Source: Cycas panzhihuaensis (taxonomy: Eukaryota > Cycadophyta). From it: a stretch of DNA of 64,000 bases. The DNA is taken from contig CM041465.1 in NCBI GenBank assembly GCA_023213395.1, forward strand, positions 28,961,741-29,025,740. The letters are read 5' to 3'. The number at the start of each line of letters is the position of its first letter. Positions within the stretch are counted from its first letter, which is position 1. Both the position numbers and the translations under genes were made by a program. Positions 10,561-20,862 of this stretch are shown piece by piece. The notes beneath the pieces are model-generated. The model had not been told where the DNA came from. It did not search any database and saw only the letters and a list, made by a program, of their open reading frames with translations.

Positions 10561-11088
10561 TCTGTGCATTCCCTAGCTGGAATTACAGTCCCTCAGACAC
10601 TCAAACTTATTGGGTACATTAAGAAAAGGAAGGTGGTTGTCCTCATAGATTCTGGGAACACCCATAATTTCATTAATCAGAAACTTGTTGAAGAACTCAA
10701 CTATTTTCCATATCCTATAAAAACTTTTTAGCTTATGGTGGCTAATGGAGGGACACTCGCTTGTGGGGGAAAATGTCACAATATCAAGTTGAAAATGGGT
10801 GACTATCATCTCTCCACTTCTATGTATGCCATTCTCGTTAGAGGAGTTGATGTTGTATTAGGGGTACAATGGCTCAAACCACTAGGGACCATTCAACTAA
10901 ATATGCAAGAGCTCTTCATCCGATTTACTTCTAAAGGAATTGACTATCAATTGAATGGGATCATTCCTCTTCTAACCCAAATCATTAGCTCACACTATAT
11001 GGAGAGACTTATTAAAAAGGGTGGTACAGGAATCATTGCCAAATATTATGCTCTGGAAGGTCAAGAACTTCCAATATAATGGGACATT
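10561..11088 (+). pseudogene. Gy-B aspartic protease, partly open frame
   Basis: Same frame as gag. The catalytic turn reads VLIDSGNTHNFINQK, so the D-S-G triad is intact. It is followed by YAILVRGVDVVLGVQWLKPLG, the flap and second psi-loop typical of gypsy proteases (RVP_2 type). The frame between 10735 and 11079 is free of stops; one stop (10729-10731) separates the two halves. It would process the Gag-Pol precursor. Of the pieces of this element it is among the best preserved. Confidence 0.85.
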
Positions 11089-11990
11089 CTCCAAGATGAT
11101 GGTAGACCAAATGAATTAAAATTAGTACTTCACTGCCATAACCATGTCTTTCTAGATATTCCTCAAGGTCTTCCCCCAGTACATGACCAAGATCATAGCA
11201 TTGACCTGGTAGTTGGAAGTAATCCTCCTTATATTTGACCATACCGGTATCCCTACCAGTAAAAGAATGAAATCGAACAACTAGTTCAAGAACTCCTTAA
11301 TGCTGGTATTATTAGGGAAAGTAAAAGCACTTTTTCTGCCCTAGTGATTTTAGTAAGAAAAAGGGATGGCTTATTTTGCATATGTGTAGACTACTGCGAG
11401 CTTAATAAGATAACCATCAAGGTTAAATTTCCTATACCAGTCATCGATGAACTCTTGGATGAACTCCATGGAGCAATGTTCTTCATATCATTAGACTTGC
11501 GGTCAGGATACCATCAAATCATGATCAAAGCAAAGGATGTTCATTAAACTACATTTCGTCCACATAAAGGTCACTATGAATTTTTAGTCATGCCATTTGG
11601 CTTGACTAATGCCCCATCCACCTTTCAAGGACTCATGAATAAACTCTTTTGGCCTTACTTAAGGAAGTTCATGTTAGTCTTTTTTTATGACATTTTGATT
11701 TTCAGTCGTACGTGGGAAGACCATCTTTAGCATGTTGATAAGGCATTATAGGTGCTTGCAGACAACTAGTTTTATACAAAAAAAATAAAATGTCAGTTTG
11801 GGCAAATAAAAATAGAATTTTTGGGCCATATTATCTCTCAAGAAGGAGTCAAGGTGAATCCTAAGAAAATAGCAGTTATCACAAACTAGCCTAAACCCCT
11901 AAAAACATCAAGGGCCTTCATGGATTCTTAGGAATCATAGGATATTATCGAAAGTTTGTTTAAGGTTATGCAAGGATTGCTTCCCCTTTA
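11089..11990 (+). pseudogene. Gy-B reverse transcriptase, active site altered
   Basis: Motifs in order: [67 protein letters not shown] (catalytic Asp present), a [19 protein letters not shown] block, then FFYDILIFS where the family has an aspartate pair; the first Asp is Tyr. The thumb continues with QFGQIKIEFLGHIIS. The frame is lost at about 11900-11990. RT would copy the element RNA from the tRNA primer. With stops and the lost Asp it cannot be active. Confidence 0.88.
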
Positions 11991-11996
11991 ATCAAT

Positions 11997-12520
11997 TTGT
12001 TAAAAAAGGATTCCTTTCATTGGAATGATAAGGCCTCAGAAGTATTTGAATACCTAAAGCTAGCTTTAATTACCACACCAGTCCTTGCAACACCAGACTT
12101 TATAAAGACCTTCACCATTAAATGTGATGCATCAGGGCAAGGCATTAGAGCAATCTTAATACAAGGAAGAAAACCTTTGGCCTTTGAAAGTTGTCAACTT
12201 AGACTGAAGGAACAAGTCAAATCCACCTATGAGAAGGAAATGTTAGCAATTCTTCACATAATTAGGAAATTGTGACAATATTTATTAGGAACACATTTCC
12301 AAATTAAAACAGACCATGATAGCTTAAAATATTTCCTATCTCAAAGGACAACATCTGAGGAACAACAAAAATGGGTCACTAAAATATAAGCTTTTGACTT
12401 TGAAATCATATATAAAAAAATAAAGGATAATATAGTTGATGATGCTTCTATCATGACAGTCAATCCCTCTTGGATAGCAATCGCCAAGTAAGAATGGGAT
12501 GAGGACTCCTTTACAATGCA
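11997..12520 (+). pseudogene. Gy-B RNase H
   Basis: Frame differs from the RT. It opens with the connection segment (WNDKASEVFEYLK, VLATPDFIKTF), then the RNase H core: KCDASGQGI with the first Asp, a KPLAFESCQLR segment, STYEKEMLAIL with the Glu, IKTDHDSLKYFLSQ with the second Asp and VDDASI at the last Asp. All four acidic positions can be seen, but the frame has stops after 12275. It would remove the RNA strand during reverse transcription. Confidence 0.85.
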
Positions 12521-12599
12521 GATCATTTAATACCTTCAAGCTAGAGTAGGGCATTCAACCCATTATACATGGTCTTCAAATATTCTCTGGTATAAGAAT

Positions 12600-13440
12600 C
12601 GAATATATATATGCCCTCACTCTAGTCTTAAGGAGCAAATTTTACATGATGCATATGCCTCTCCAACAGCAGGTCACTTGGGGTTCCTACGAACATACCA
12701 CTACTTAAAAATAGTCTTTCTTTTGGAAGGGACAAAAAGGAGATGTAAAGTGATATGTTTCCTCATGTGAAATTTGTCAACGACATAAGACAGAAATAGT
12801 CAAGTCTCCAGGATTGTTGCAACCCCTTCCTATACCAAATCAACGATGGGAAGAAATTTCTATGGACTTCATCGTGGGTCTACCCAAGTCAGAAGGAAAA
12901 GATGCTATACTAGTGGTTGTTAATAGGCTAACTAAATATGCTCATTTTTGTGGCATTCAAGCCACATATAAGGCAAATCAAATTGCTAAGGTCTTTTTAA
13001 AGGATATACACAGGTTATATGGCATGCCCAAATGCATAGTCAGTGATCATGATCCCAAGTTTACCAGCAACTTCTGGACATAACTCTTCCATCTACTTGG
13101 TACGAAACTAACAATAAGCTTATCCTACCATCCACAAACAGATGGATAAACTAAGGTGGTTAATAAGTGCCTTGAAGGATACCTTCAGTGTTATGCTTCA
13201 GATAAGTAGGGGCAGTGGCATCATTGGCTTCCTTTAGTAGAATGGTGGTATAATACAACCTATCATGCATCAGTAGGAATGACTCTGTTCAAAGCATTAT
13301 ATGGCTATGAACCACCCAAACTTAAAAACTATGCAATAATTAGTTCTAAGGTTCAAGTAGTTGAAGACCACATCCAACAAACAACACAGATTCTAAGCTA
13401 CTTAAGGAAAATTTGAACCTTGCATAAAATCATATGAAAC
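12600..13440 (+). pseudogene. Gy-B integrase
   Basis: An H2C2 zinc-binding segment is recognisable near 12640-12790 in broken frames (LHDAYASPTAGHLGF, then a CQ-type end). The catalytic core follows: WEEISMDFIVGLPKS with the first Asp, YGMPKCIVSDHDPKF with the second Asp, and YHPQTDG then a stop then TKVVNKCLEGYLQC. The family has Glu in the TEVVN position; here it is Lys, consistent with a single G-to-A change. The enzyme would insert the cDNA into the genome. Dead by stop codons and by loss of the third catalytic residue. Confidence 0.87.
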
Positions 13441-13689
13441 AACAGGCAGATAAAGAGCGAAGTGAATGAGCATTTCAACTAGGTGATTGGATATACTTAC
13501 GGCTGCAACCGTATAAGTAGGCATCTCTCAAATAGAATGGGCAACATAAGTTACAACCTTGATTTTATGGGCCTTACAAAATTCTCAAGAAGATTGGTGA
13601 AGTTGCATATGCCTTGGACTTACCACCACTATCAAGGATCCATAATGCCTTTCATGTTTCATTTCTCAAGAAGGTAATTAGGCAATAAG

Positions 13690-13895
13690 TACAAGTTCAA
13701 ACATAATTACCTATCTTAAATAAGGAGGGGCAACTTCAACTCATTCCAAAATGTATCGTCGACTGAAGAATTTGACATCTATGATCCAGACAAATCATTG
13801 AGTATCTCATCAAATGGAAACAACTTCCACGAGAAGATGCAACCTGGGAGAATGAACAATTTGTCCTAGAGCACCCTAAGATCACCAAGCTTTGA
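13690..13895 (+). pseudogene. Gy-B chromodomain
   Basis: After the integrase C-terminus the frame ending at 13895 reads EGQLQLIPKCIVD, stops, then IIEYLIKWKQLP, REDATWENEQFVLEHP and a short tail. The aromatic WK and TWE positions are those of the chromodomain found at the end of chromovirus integrases, thought to direct insertion to particular chromatin. Three stops lie in the first third. Its presence separates this element from the Tat-like copies in the window. Confidence 0.82.
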
Positions 13896-13910
13896 GGGTA
13901 AAGCTTTTTT

Positions 13911-13920
13911 AAGGGGGGGA
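13911..13920 (+). other. Gy-B polypurine tract
   Basis: AAGGGGGGGA ends three bases before the 3' LTR start at 13924. It would prime plus-strand DNA. Confidence 0.85.
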
Positions 13921-13923
13921 CTT

Positions 13924-14304
13924 TATTAGGGATCCAACCCCTAATTTACCTTGTCTTATATTCTCTTATATCTTCTACTTCTTCTCTCTCTTATATCTTT
14001 ATTTCTTCTACTTCTTCCCTTTTCTTAATATCCCACATGCATAAGTAGAAGGTTGTGTAGTGGTCATTGAGTACTATATATATTCATGTAATATCCCACA
14101 TGCATAAGGAGGAGGTTGAGTAGTAAGCATAGATCTATATATATATTTATGTAATCCTTAGAGTATGGTATCTTAAATATCATTGTTATTTACATGTAAT
14201 TGGGAGGTTGCCCCCTCGAAGGGTATTACAATATAAGTGCTCTTTTGGAGTTATTTGCTTATTATATTGGTGTGCAATTATCATTAAGGAGCGGTATCCT
14301 AACA
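13924..14304 (+). repeat. Gy-B 3' LTR
   Basis: 381 bp, starting TATTAGGG and ending CCTAACA; inverted termini are TGTTAG/CTAACA if the second base is read as G-to-A. It contains a CT-rich 5' part, a 63-bp tandem duplication (14026-14152) and TATATATA stretches. The last 85 bp match 8355-8439. Confidence 0.85.
14026..14152 (+). repeat. 63-bp tandem duplication inside the Gy-B 3' LTR
   Basis: Two units starting TAATATCCCACATGCATAAG at 14026 and 14089, diverged in their second halves but both ending in TATATAT...ATGTAA. The truncated 5' LTR does not reach this part. Confidence 0.8.
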
Positions 14305-14307
14305 AGG

Positions 14308-14628
14308 TAATGGTCTACTTGGTGGGGGGCCCTCTTTACTAACATCTCGAGGTTTTGGTGTAACGGTTCATTACAAGTGGTATCAGAGCCAAGACCCAGT
14401 TTCAAATCACATGGGGTAAACACCACTTATGGGGGTGGTGGGGTGATGCGCCAAATGTCACCGATGCGCAAAACGATGTCATAGCCAGGGCCTATGGGGC
14501 GCATGAACGCCGGTGAAAGCGGGGCTAGGCGGGGCTAGCCCATTTGACCCTGGGGGGAGGTAATAGTCTACTTAGTTGAGGGCCCTCTTCACTAACACCT
14601 CGAGGTTTTGGTGTAACGGTTCATTACA
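14308..14628 (+). mobile_element. TRIM-2: complete miniature LTR element abutting the Gy-B 3' LTR
   Basis: Two 68-bp terminal repeats (14308-14375 and 14561-14628; TAATRGTCTAC...GGTTCATTACA) flank a 185-bp interior. A primer binding site TGGTATCAGAGCC (14378-14390) lies two bases after the first repeat and a purine tract GGGGGGAGG (14552-14560) just before the second. There is no coding capacity. These are the defining traits of terminal-repeat retrotransposons in miniature. It starts three bases after the Gy-B LTR end, with no clear target duplication. The second repeat is followed directly by Gy-C sequence. Confidence 0.83.
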
Positions 14629-14679
14629 AAACACCATAATGATTAATGAAAGGAATAAAGTATCAAAAAACAAGGGAGA

Positions 14680-14800
14680 TTTTGCCATAGTTTTAGCTTA
14701 TTAAGCAAAGATACAAGTTTTGAAGCAATTGATCTTTTGAAAAGAAGGGATTTACCCATAGTTTAAGCTCATTAGGCAGAGGTATTAGCTTCAAAGTTGT
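14680..14800 (-). repeat. 3' untranslated repeat motif of Gy-C
   Basis: Two imperfect units read on the plus strand CCATAGTTTTAGCTTATTAAGC (14684 on) and CCATAGTTTAAGCTCATTAGGC (14757 on). Similar units occur at 30130-30260 and 49450-49570 far from this element. Confidence 0.55.
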
Positions 14801-14829
14801 AGTTTATTCTCATTGTGGAGGAAGTTGCA

Positions 14830-16140
14830 TGCATGCTACTAGGCATAAAATATTCTCAAATATTGAGAATTAATAGGTCTCCTGAACTCTAATCCTTCCA
14901 ATGTCAAAATATGATAGGCTCCATTAGTTAAGTCATCAATTCCCAAGAAAGGTCATGTCCATTTGGGAGAAAACTTTCGTTACTTATCATGCAAATATTC
15001 CAATTTCAAAACCTTCTCACCCATATTAAACTTTTTAGGCCTAAGCTACAGATCATGTGCAACTTGAACCCTATCTTTAGATACAACATTGTTTTGCAAG
15101 GCTTACAAGTGAGTCTCGTCTAACTTCCCTAGCTCCAAAAGGTGAGCTTTCCTTTAGAACTACTTGTCAGTAATCAATAAGACACGTAGAGAAGGAATTT
15201 CAACCTCTAATGGTAAAACAAATTCGACACCATAAATAAGAGAGAATGGTGTCATACCCATAGCATTTCTGATGGTAGTCCTATAGGCCTATAATACAAA
15301 AAATAACTGAGAGTGCCAATCCCTATGAGAAGTGGTAATTGTCTTAGCCAAAATCTTAACTAAGATCTTGTTAAATGCTTCCACTTGGCCATTCACCTGA
15401 GGATGATATAGGTAAGATATCCTATGAGTAATATAAAACTTACTACATAGTTCACTAACATAGGGATTACAAAATAAAGTTCCATTATCAGTAATGATAA
15501 TATCTAGTATCCCAAATCTACAAATAATATGCTGAAATATAAAAGTAGTGACAATCTTTCCAGTAGTAGAGACTAATAGGGTAGCTTCACTCTACTTTAT
15601 ATAGTATTTAGTTGTAATTAGAATGAATTTATGCCCATTTGAAGATGTTGGAAAAATCTATCTAATAAGGTCAAGGCCCTATTGGGAGAGAAGCCAATGT
15701 GAAACTATGGGTTTCATTTCTTGTGTAAGTTGATAGATTAAAGTTGTATGGGATTGGCATTTCTAGTATCTTTGGATAAAAGAGTGGGTATCCTTAAATA
15801 AGGTAGGCCAATAATAACCCATATAAAGAATGCATTAGGCCATCAATTAACCACCAAAATGTCCACCATATATATGTTCATGAGATTTTGTCAAAGTAAT
15901 TAAAGATTCATCACGTGAAAGACACCTGAGTAGAACTCCATCAAAAGAATACTTGTATAAGGTATCATCCAATAAAAGATACTACCTAGAAGTAGCATGA
16001 ATTCATCTTCTCTTCTTTGAAGTAGTAAGAGAAAGAAAATATTGATCATAAAGATATGATGTAATCTCTCCATACTATGGGTCATAAGAAGGAATGCCTT
16101 GGATATGGAAGATATATTCGTTAGGAAGGGAATCATCAAT
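14830..16140 (-). pseudogene. Gy-C integrase
   Basis: Minus strand, several frames. Zinc-binding region: YSFDGVLLRCLSRDESL, KSHEHIYGGHFGG and GYYWPTLFKDTHSF at about 16000-15780. Core: GLDLI, NGHKFILITTKYYIK where the family has the first Asp region, IIITDNGTLF with the second Asp at about 15500, and YHPQVNGQVEAFNKIL with the catalytic Glu at about 15400. The typical [20 protein letters not shown] and [13 protein letters not shown] follow, then a C-terminal KRKFSPKW-type segment and YHILTLEGLEFRRPINS ending near 14830. The catalytic residues are better kept than in the other gypsy copy, but stops and frameshifts abolish the protein. Confidence 0.85.
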
Positions 16141-16261
16141 GGGTTAGCAAGAATGATTTAGAAGAGGGCATTATCCATGATCTCTAGAACAATCATGCCT
16201 TTCTTAGACTTCCTATTGATCACTTGTAAACCAAATTCTTGAAGTATTAAGGACCACTTAC

Positions 16262-16573
16262 CTAGTTGACCAATAAGGTTAGGCTTAGTAAGTACCTTAT
16301 AGGATCAAATTGAACAATAAGATAGACCCTATTCCTAAGGAGGTAGTGGCAGAGCTTCTTAGTCACAAAACCTAAGCTAAGACATTCTTTCTCAAGAAAA
16401 GGATAATAAAGATCATCTACTACAAGGGTCCTGGTAATAAAATATATAGCCCTTTCTTTACCAAAATCATCTTCTTGCGCTAACATGCCTACTAGTGATT
16501 CCTCAATAGTTGAAGTATATAGGATGAATGGCTTATTGAACCTTTGTGGAGCAAAAACTAAAGCAGAAACCAA
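16262..16573 (-). pseudogene. Gy-C RNase H
   Basis: Open frame of 103 codons on the minus strand: FNKPFILYTSTIEESLVGMLAQED, ERAIYFITRTLV, YPFLEKECLSLGFVTKKLCHYLL and VYLIVQFDPIRYLLS. This is the gypsy-type RNase H of Tat-like elements (RVT_3-less form), where the first Asp is naturally Thr or Ser in the LYTS turn. The Glu of EKECL is present. The next part (KWSLILQEFGLQVINRKSKKG, 16262-16180) continues towards the spacer before the integrase. Confidence 0.82.
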
Positions 16574-16726
16574 GGCTTACTTTAGCCTATCAAAGGAGTC
16601 TTAAACTTTGGGAATCCATTACAATTCAATGTCTTTATTCAATAGGTTAGTGATAGGCTTGGCATCTAAGGCAAAGTGAGTGATGAAACATCTTAGAAAA
16701 CCAAGCCTACCTAAAAAGGACTTAAT

Positions 16727-17560
16727 CTATTTCTGGGTCTTTGGAGAAGGCATTTGAATGATTGTCTCTATCTTCTTAAGATCAATTCTAATCCCATCTT
16801 TAGAAATAATGTTTCCCAACATTTTTCCTAATGTAATGGAAAAAACACACTTGGAAGCATTTAAGTATAAACGATACTTTTTGCATCTTTGAAAAATGGT
16901 TCTAAGATCATGCAAATGATCATATCTTTTACACGAAAGGGAGATCATATCATCTAAATAAATGATAATAATATTATTAATCAGGTCATGGAATATATGA
17001 ACCATAGACCTTTGATATGTTTCACTAGTATTCTTTAATCTGAATGGCATGACTTTGTAAACGAAGGTGCCCCAAGGAGTAGTAAAAGCAGTCTCATGGC
17101 AGTTATAAGATGTAATAGAGATCTGAATCTATCCTAAAAACCCATCCATAAGAGACATTACCTCAAAACTAGTTATCTGGTCCTAAATTTGATCAAGGAA
17201 GGGAAGAGGGAAATTGTCTTTGGGACATACATCATTAATGTCATGAAGGTCTATGCAAATCTAAATTGTACCATTCTTCTTTGTTATAGGAACTATGTTA
17301 AAGACCTATTGGGAGTAATCAATGCTTTCAATGAATCTGGCTACCAATAACTTCTCTACTTCTTGCTTTATGGTAAGAGAGAGACATGGATGGATAGGAC
17401 GTTACTTTTGTCATTTGGGTTTTGTGCTAGGAATAATAGTAATGTTATGTTCAACTATTTAGGAGTCAAGGCCTTGTATGTCTTTATAGTCCCACATAAA
17501 AACTGAGTGGAACTCACAGAAAAGATCCTTAAACTGAATCATCTGTTGGGGAGTACAACT
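16727..17560 (-). pseudogene. Gy-C reverse transcriptase
   Basis: Minus strand. N-terminal half (17560-17060): FMWDYKDIQGLDS, VEHNITIIPS, then QK-stop-RPIHP at 17404-17402, VEKLLVARFIESIDYS, ITKKNGTI, CIDLHDINDVCPKDNFPLPF, then SFEVMSLMDGF with a catalytic Asp. C-terminal half, open from 17050 to 16727: MPFRLKNTSETYQRSM, FHDLINNIIIIYLDDMI with the Asp pair intact, LRTIFQRCKKYRLYLNASKC and GKMLGNIISKDGI. The two halves align with Gy-A and complete its missing part. Activity is excluded by stops in the N-terminal half. Confidence 0.87.
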
Positions 17561-18706
17561 AGCTCCCATCTTGATGATTCTAAGGGTATCTTCTATTTCT
17601 AAATCTACATCGATGGTTTGTTCTATAAGAATTACATTCCTTTCCTCAAAATGAGGAGGAGTAGGTTTGACTAAAGAAATAGACTCCTGGCTTTAAGAAT
17701 GATCAACTATAATCATAGAAAATCCTAACTTTTGACGTCCATGAGGAAGACCATGAGATGAACTTATTAAATACTCCATGATCGCTTCATCATTCTCAAA
17801 ATGATCAAGGTGAAAGAGATTGATGAGGTGAAGGTTCTTAGATTGAGAAACAGAAGATGGAAGAGGACCAACTAAAGAGTGTAGAGTGGACACAAACTCA
17901 ATAATTGATATAACTTGAGAAAAGGGGATAGGCTTATCTACAAACTCCTAAATTAAAGAAAAAGCTTGAATGAACTCTTGATTATACATGCCATAATCAA
18001 GGTGATATGGAGATATCAAAACAAGCAAAAATATGAGAGGGTCCACATGAGGATGGGAAAGTAATGAGAGAGTAGAAATGGAATTAACTTCTTGTACTAC
18101 AGTAGAGGTTCCAAATCTAGCTTGACCTGTATTAAATACCCTCATATATTTATTATCTAATACTAGATCTAGGTGTCAATGCAACAACATCTTCTTCTCA
18201 TACCTATTTAACCATGTCTTAAAGAAAGGGGAATGAGAGAAAGATGGAGAAGCAATAATATATGAGTCATATACAATGATACTTGAAGAAGTAGCTGCTA
18301 AGTGAGTGGTCAAAGAAGGAACTACTAAATATACCCCTAGGGGCAAGCACAAAACCTGTGAGAAATAAGTGTGAACAGGACTTGTATTAACAAGGTCACT
18401 TCAAGATGGCCCTTGATAAGGTATGATAGAACAAGAAGCCATTTCTTCTTCTAAAATAGAAGAAGAAGGAACCGAAAGGGGATCAGTCAAATCTGAAGGA
18501 ATTGGAATGGATAAGGAACCTGACGATAAAGGAACAAACTCAACTAAATCTACATCCTTCACTTCTAGGTGAGTTGAAGGAGCTTCAATAGAAAAGTATT
18601 TTCCTAAACCAAGTACCTTAAAGAAATACTCCACAAAGTTAGAAGATTCACCAGGTTCTGCAAAAGTCTTAATAAGAGGGACTGATTGTTTAATAGGTTT
18701 AGGCTT
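17561..18706 (-). pseudogene. Gy-C pol spacer between protease and RT
   Basis: Several short open stretches without enzyme motifs. One (17893-17693) has DHFENDEAIMEYL and LPHGRQKLG, matching the DYFEDDEAMLEHL and LPSGHHSLG of Gy-A (475-560). Another (18634-18401) is acidic and Ser/Pro-rich. The same kind of linker in both copies supports a common lineage. No function known. Confidence 0.7.
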
Positions 18707-19078
18707 CTATTTGACAATCTCGAGTTCTCCCTCATGGATGAACCTGAGTTCACCAAAAAGGGATGAACAAATTGTTGCCATTTGGGTGATCCATGGTCTA
18801 CCCAAAAGGATATTGTACTCTAAGTCCAAGTCAATGATAGTAAGGTTAGTAAGTGTTGTCTTATCTTCTAATGTGAGTGGAAGAGTAACTTGACTAAAGA
18901 GCATCTTTTGATTCTTATCATATCCTTGGTAGATCCATTCACATGGATCAAAGATGGAAATATCTAAATCCTCAACAAGATGAAGAGGGATTATATTGAT
19001 GGATGATCCTTCATCAATGATAACCCACTTGATATTGATCATCCTTGATGATCTTAATGTAAAATGGTTGAATATCAT
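18707..19078 (-). pseudogene. Gy-C aspartic protease, open frame
   Basis: An uninterrupted 123-codon stretch. The catalytic turn reads KWVIIDEGSSINIIPLH with Asp at about residue 22; the D-E-G in place of D-S/T-G is a change at the middle position. Then SQVTLPLTLEDKT, a LTIIDLDLEYNILLGRPWI segment typical of Tat-like and Ogre-like proteases, and a C-terminal LRFIHEGELEI strand. It would cut the Gag-Pol precursor. It is the best-preserved piece of Gy-C. Confidence 0.83.
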
Positions 19079-19639
19079 TCAGTGCATAGGTGAAATGACT
19101 GGATAAAGTAGCAAGGTCAAAGGAAAGGGTAGAAGCAGGTGAAGAAGCTACTACAGGAACCCCTAATAAATCAAATAAAAGTTAATATTACTTGGGCTAA
19201 CACTTGAGTAAATCGATAACCGATATGCCTATAGGAATGGTCCTTAGTTTGTCTACCAAAGAGAAAGATCCATCTTTTAAACTAGAAGGAATGGACCTAA
19301 ACCTAATAGGACAGGGGGGTACTAGAGGTAAAGAGTCAGGATTCCTTTCCATCAAATCATCAGATGATGTAGATGGTCCTGCACTCTTTGAAGTCTCCAC
19401 CATGTTTATGGTTCTCTTGGTATCGCCACCTTTATAAGGTGGATAAGGTTGACTAGTGTTTCTTCTTACTTAAACATTTGTGGGAGTGACATTCTTCTTT
19501 AATGAATTAGAGCTTGAAGGTTGGTCTTCATCATCTTATATTTTCTTTCCTTTACCTTTATCTTCTTTACTAGTTTTCTCACTATATTATGGTAACAAAT
19601 CCTTATGGATCATTTAGTCTTGCGATGATTTAAAAGAGT

Positions 19640-20520
19640 GATTTACTTGAGTATTTACATTATACACTGCATTTTGAATGGTTTGGCACTTACTTCTATC
19701 ATGTGCATTAGTCCGATGATAAGAGCACCACTTTGTCTTTCTAGATGAAGGAGGAGGTAGAGGAGGGGCTTGCTTCTTCTTTCCTCAGTCAACTGAATTA
19801 CTTTGGTCTCTTGAGAGGATTGAGTAGGAGATGTACCATCAATATATAACTTAGTGTTAATTACACACTCAAGTGATCTAACCAAAGAAGTAAGATGATC
19901 ATATATAGGCTCAAGATGGGTAGCCTTCGTAGGATGAAATAGATCCTTAGAAGGCATAGGTTTCCCAACCTTCTTAATGCCTACTTGTATTTCGAAAGTC
20001 TCTAATGCCAAACAAAGGTCAACTGCTTCTTCGTACGTTTGAGGACCAAGTTTCAAAACTTCCAAATGCATATGGGGCCTCAACACATTAGTAAATAGAT
20101 CAAATAGCAAACTAGGATCAAGGTATGAATGGAAAGCATAAACTTGATATTGAAATCTCCTAACAAAATCTCTTCACGTTTCATCATTATTTTGTTTAAT
20201 TATAAGCAAGGATTTGATGTCTAACTTGAATGGTCTCCTTACATTAAAATAGTTGATGAAAGAGTCAACTACTTATTAGAACGAGAGAATTGAAGCTGAT
20301 AAAACCACTTCAAAGCATTGCCATGAAGTGATTTCAAAAATAGACACATCATAACATAATCATATGGCATAAAATCCATGCAAGCAAGAATAAATTCTTG
20401 TATATGGGAGGCAGGATTTTGAGATGAATCACTAGAAAATTTAGGTAATTTGGGAAGGAATGGGGGCATAGGTGACAACAAAACCTCACACAGAAATGGA
20501 GACTTCATATAGTCTAAGAA
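19640..20520 (-). pseudogene. Gy-C gag: capsid domain and zinc knuckle
   Basis: Minus strand. The stretch 20508-20269 reads LPKFSSDSSQNPASHIQEFI, CMDFMPYDYVMMCLFLKSL and GNALKWFYQLQF, the Retrotrans_gag domain (PF03732). After a frame change 20110-19655 gives LFDLFTNVLRPHM, then LGPQTYEEAVDLCLALETFE, and a variant knuckle at 19686-19730 (CSYHRTNAHDRSKC, C-X2-H-X4-H-X4-C). Gag would form the particle and bind RNA. It is split from its N-terminal part by TRIM-3. Confidence 0.82.
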
Positions 20521-20862
20521 GGATCTCCTTAGCCTTAGTGTAGTAGGACATTAAGGTAAGGATGACGAATAAGGAATAGATGAATGCATAGGTTGTTATG
20601 ATTGTGGTTATTGTGAAACACCATGAAGTGGAGGAGTAGAAGGAGGAATAAACCACATTATGGGATTAACCATAGAATTAGTTTAAGATATGAGGTTTTA
20701 TGGGAAACTTGAATTATAGGTGTAGAAAGGGTTAAGTTGAGGGAAAGGCCTAGGAATATGTGAAGAAGATATAGGCTTAGAAGTCCCCAACTATTGTGAT
20801 TGCCCTGCCGAAGCATGTAAATATGGTAATTGAGCATAAAAAATATGTTGTGATAAGGAAAT

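Larger units (their letters stand above)
8355..14304 (+). mobile_element. Gy-B: chromodomain Ty3/gypsy retrotransposon (chromovirus), decayed
   Basis: Order on the plus strand: truncated 5' LTR (8355-8439), inserted TRIM-1, leader, gag, protease, RT, RNase H, integrase, chromodomain, polypurine tract (13911-13920) and 3' LTR (13924-14304). The 3' LTR starts TATTAG (from TGTTAG) and ends CTAACA, a matching inverted terminus. Only about 85 bp of the 5' LTR is alignable. The body reads mostly in one frame from 9574 to about 11900 with some twenty stops, then changes frame. No target-site duplication can be assigned because the 5' end is lost. Confidence 0.9.
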
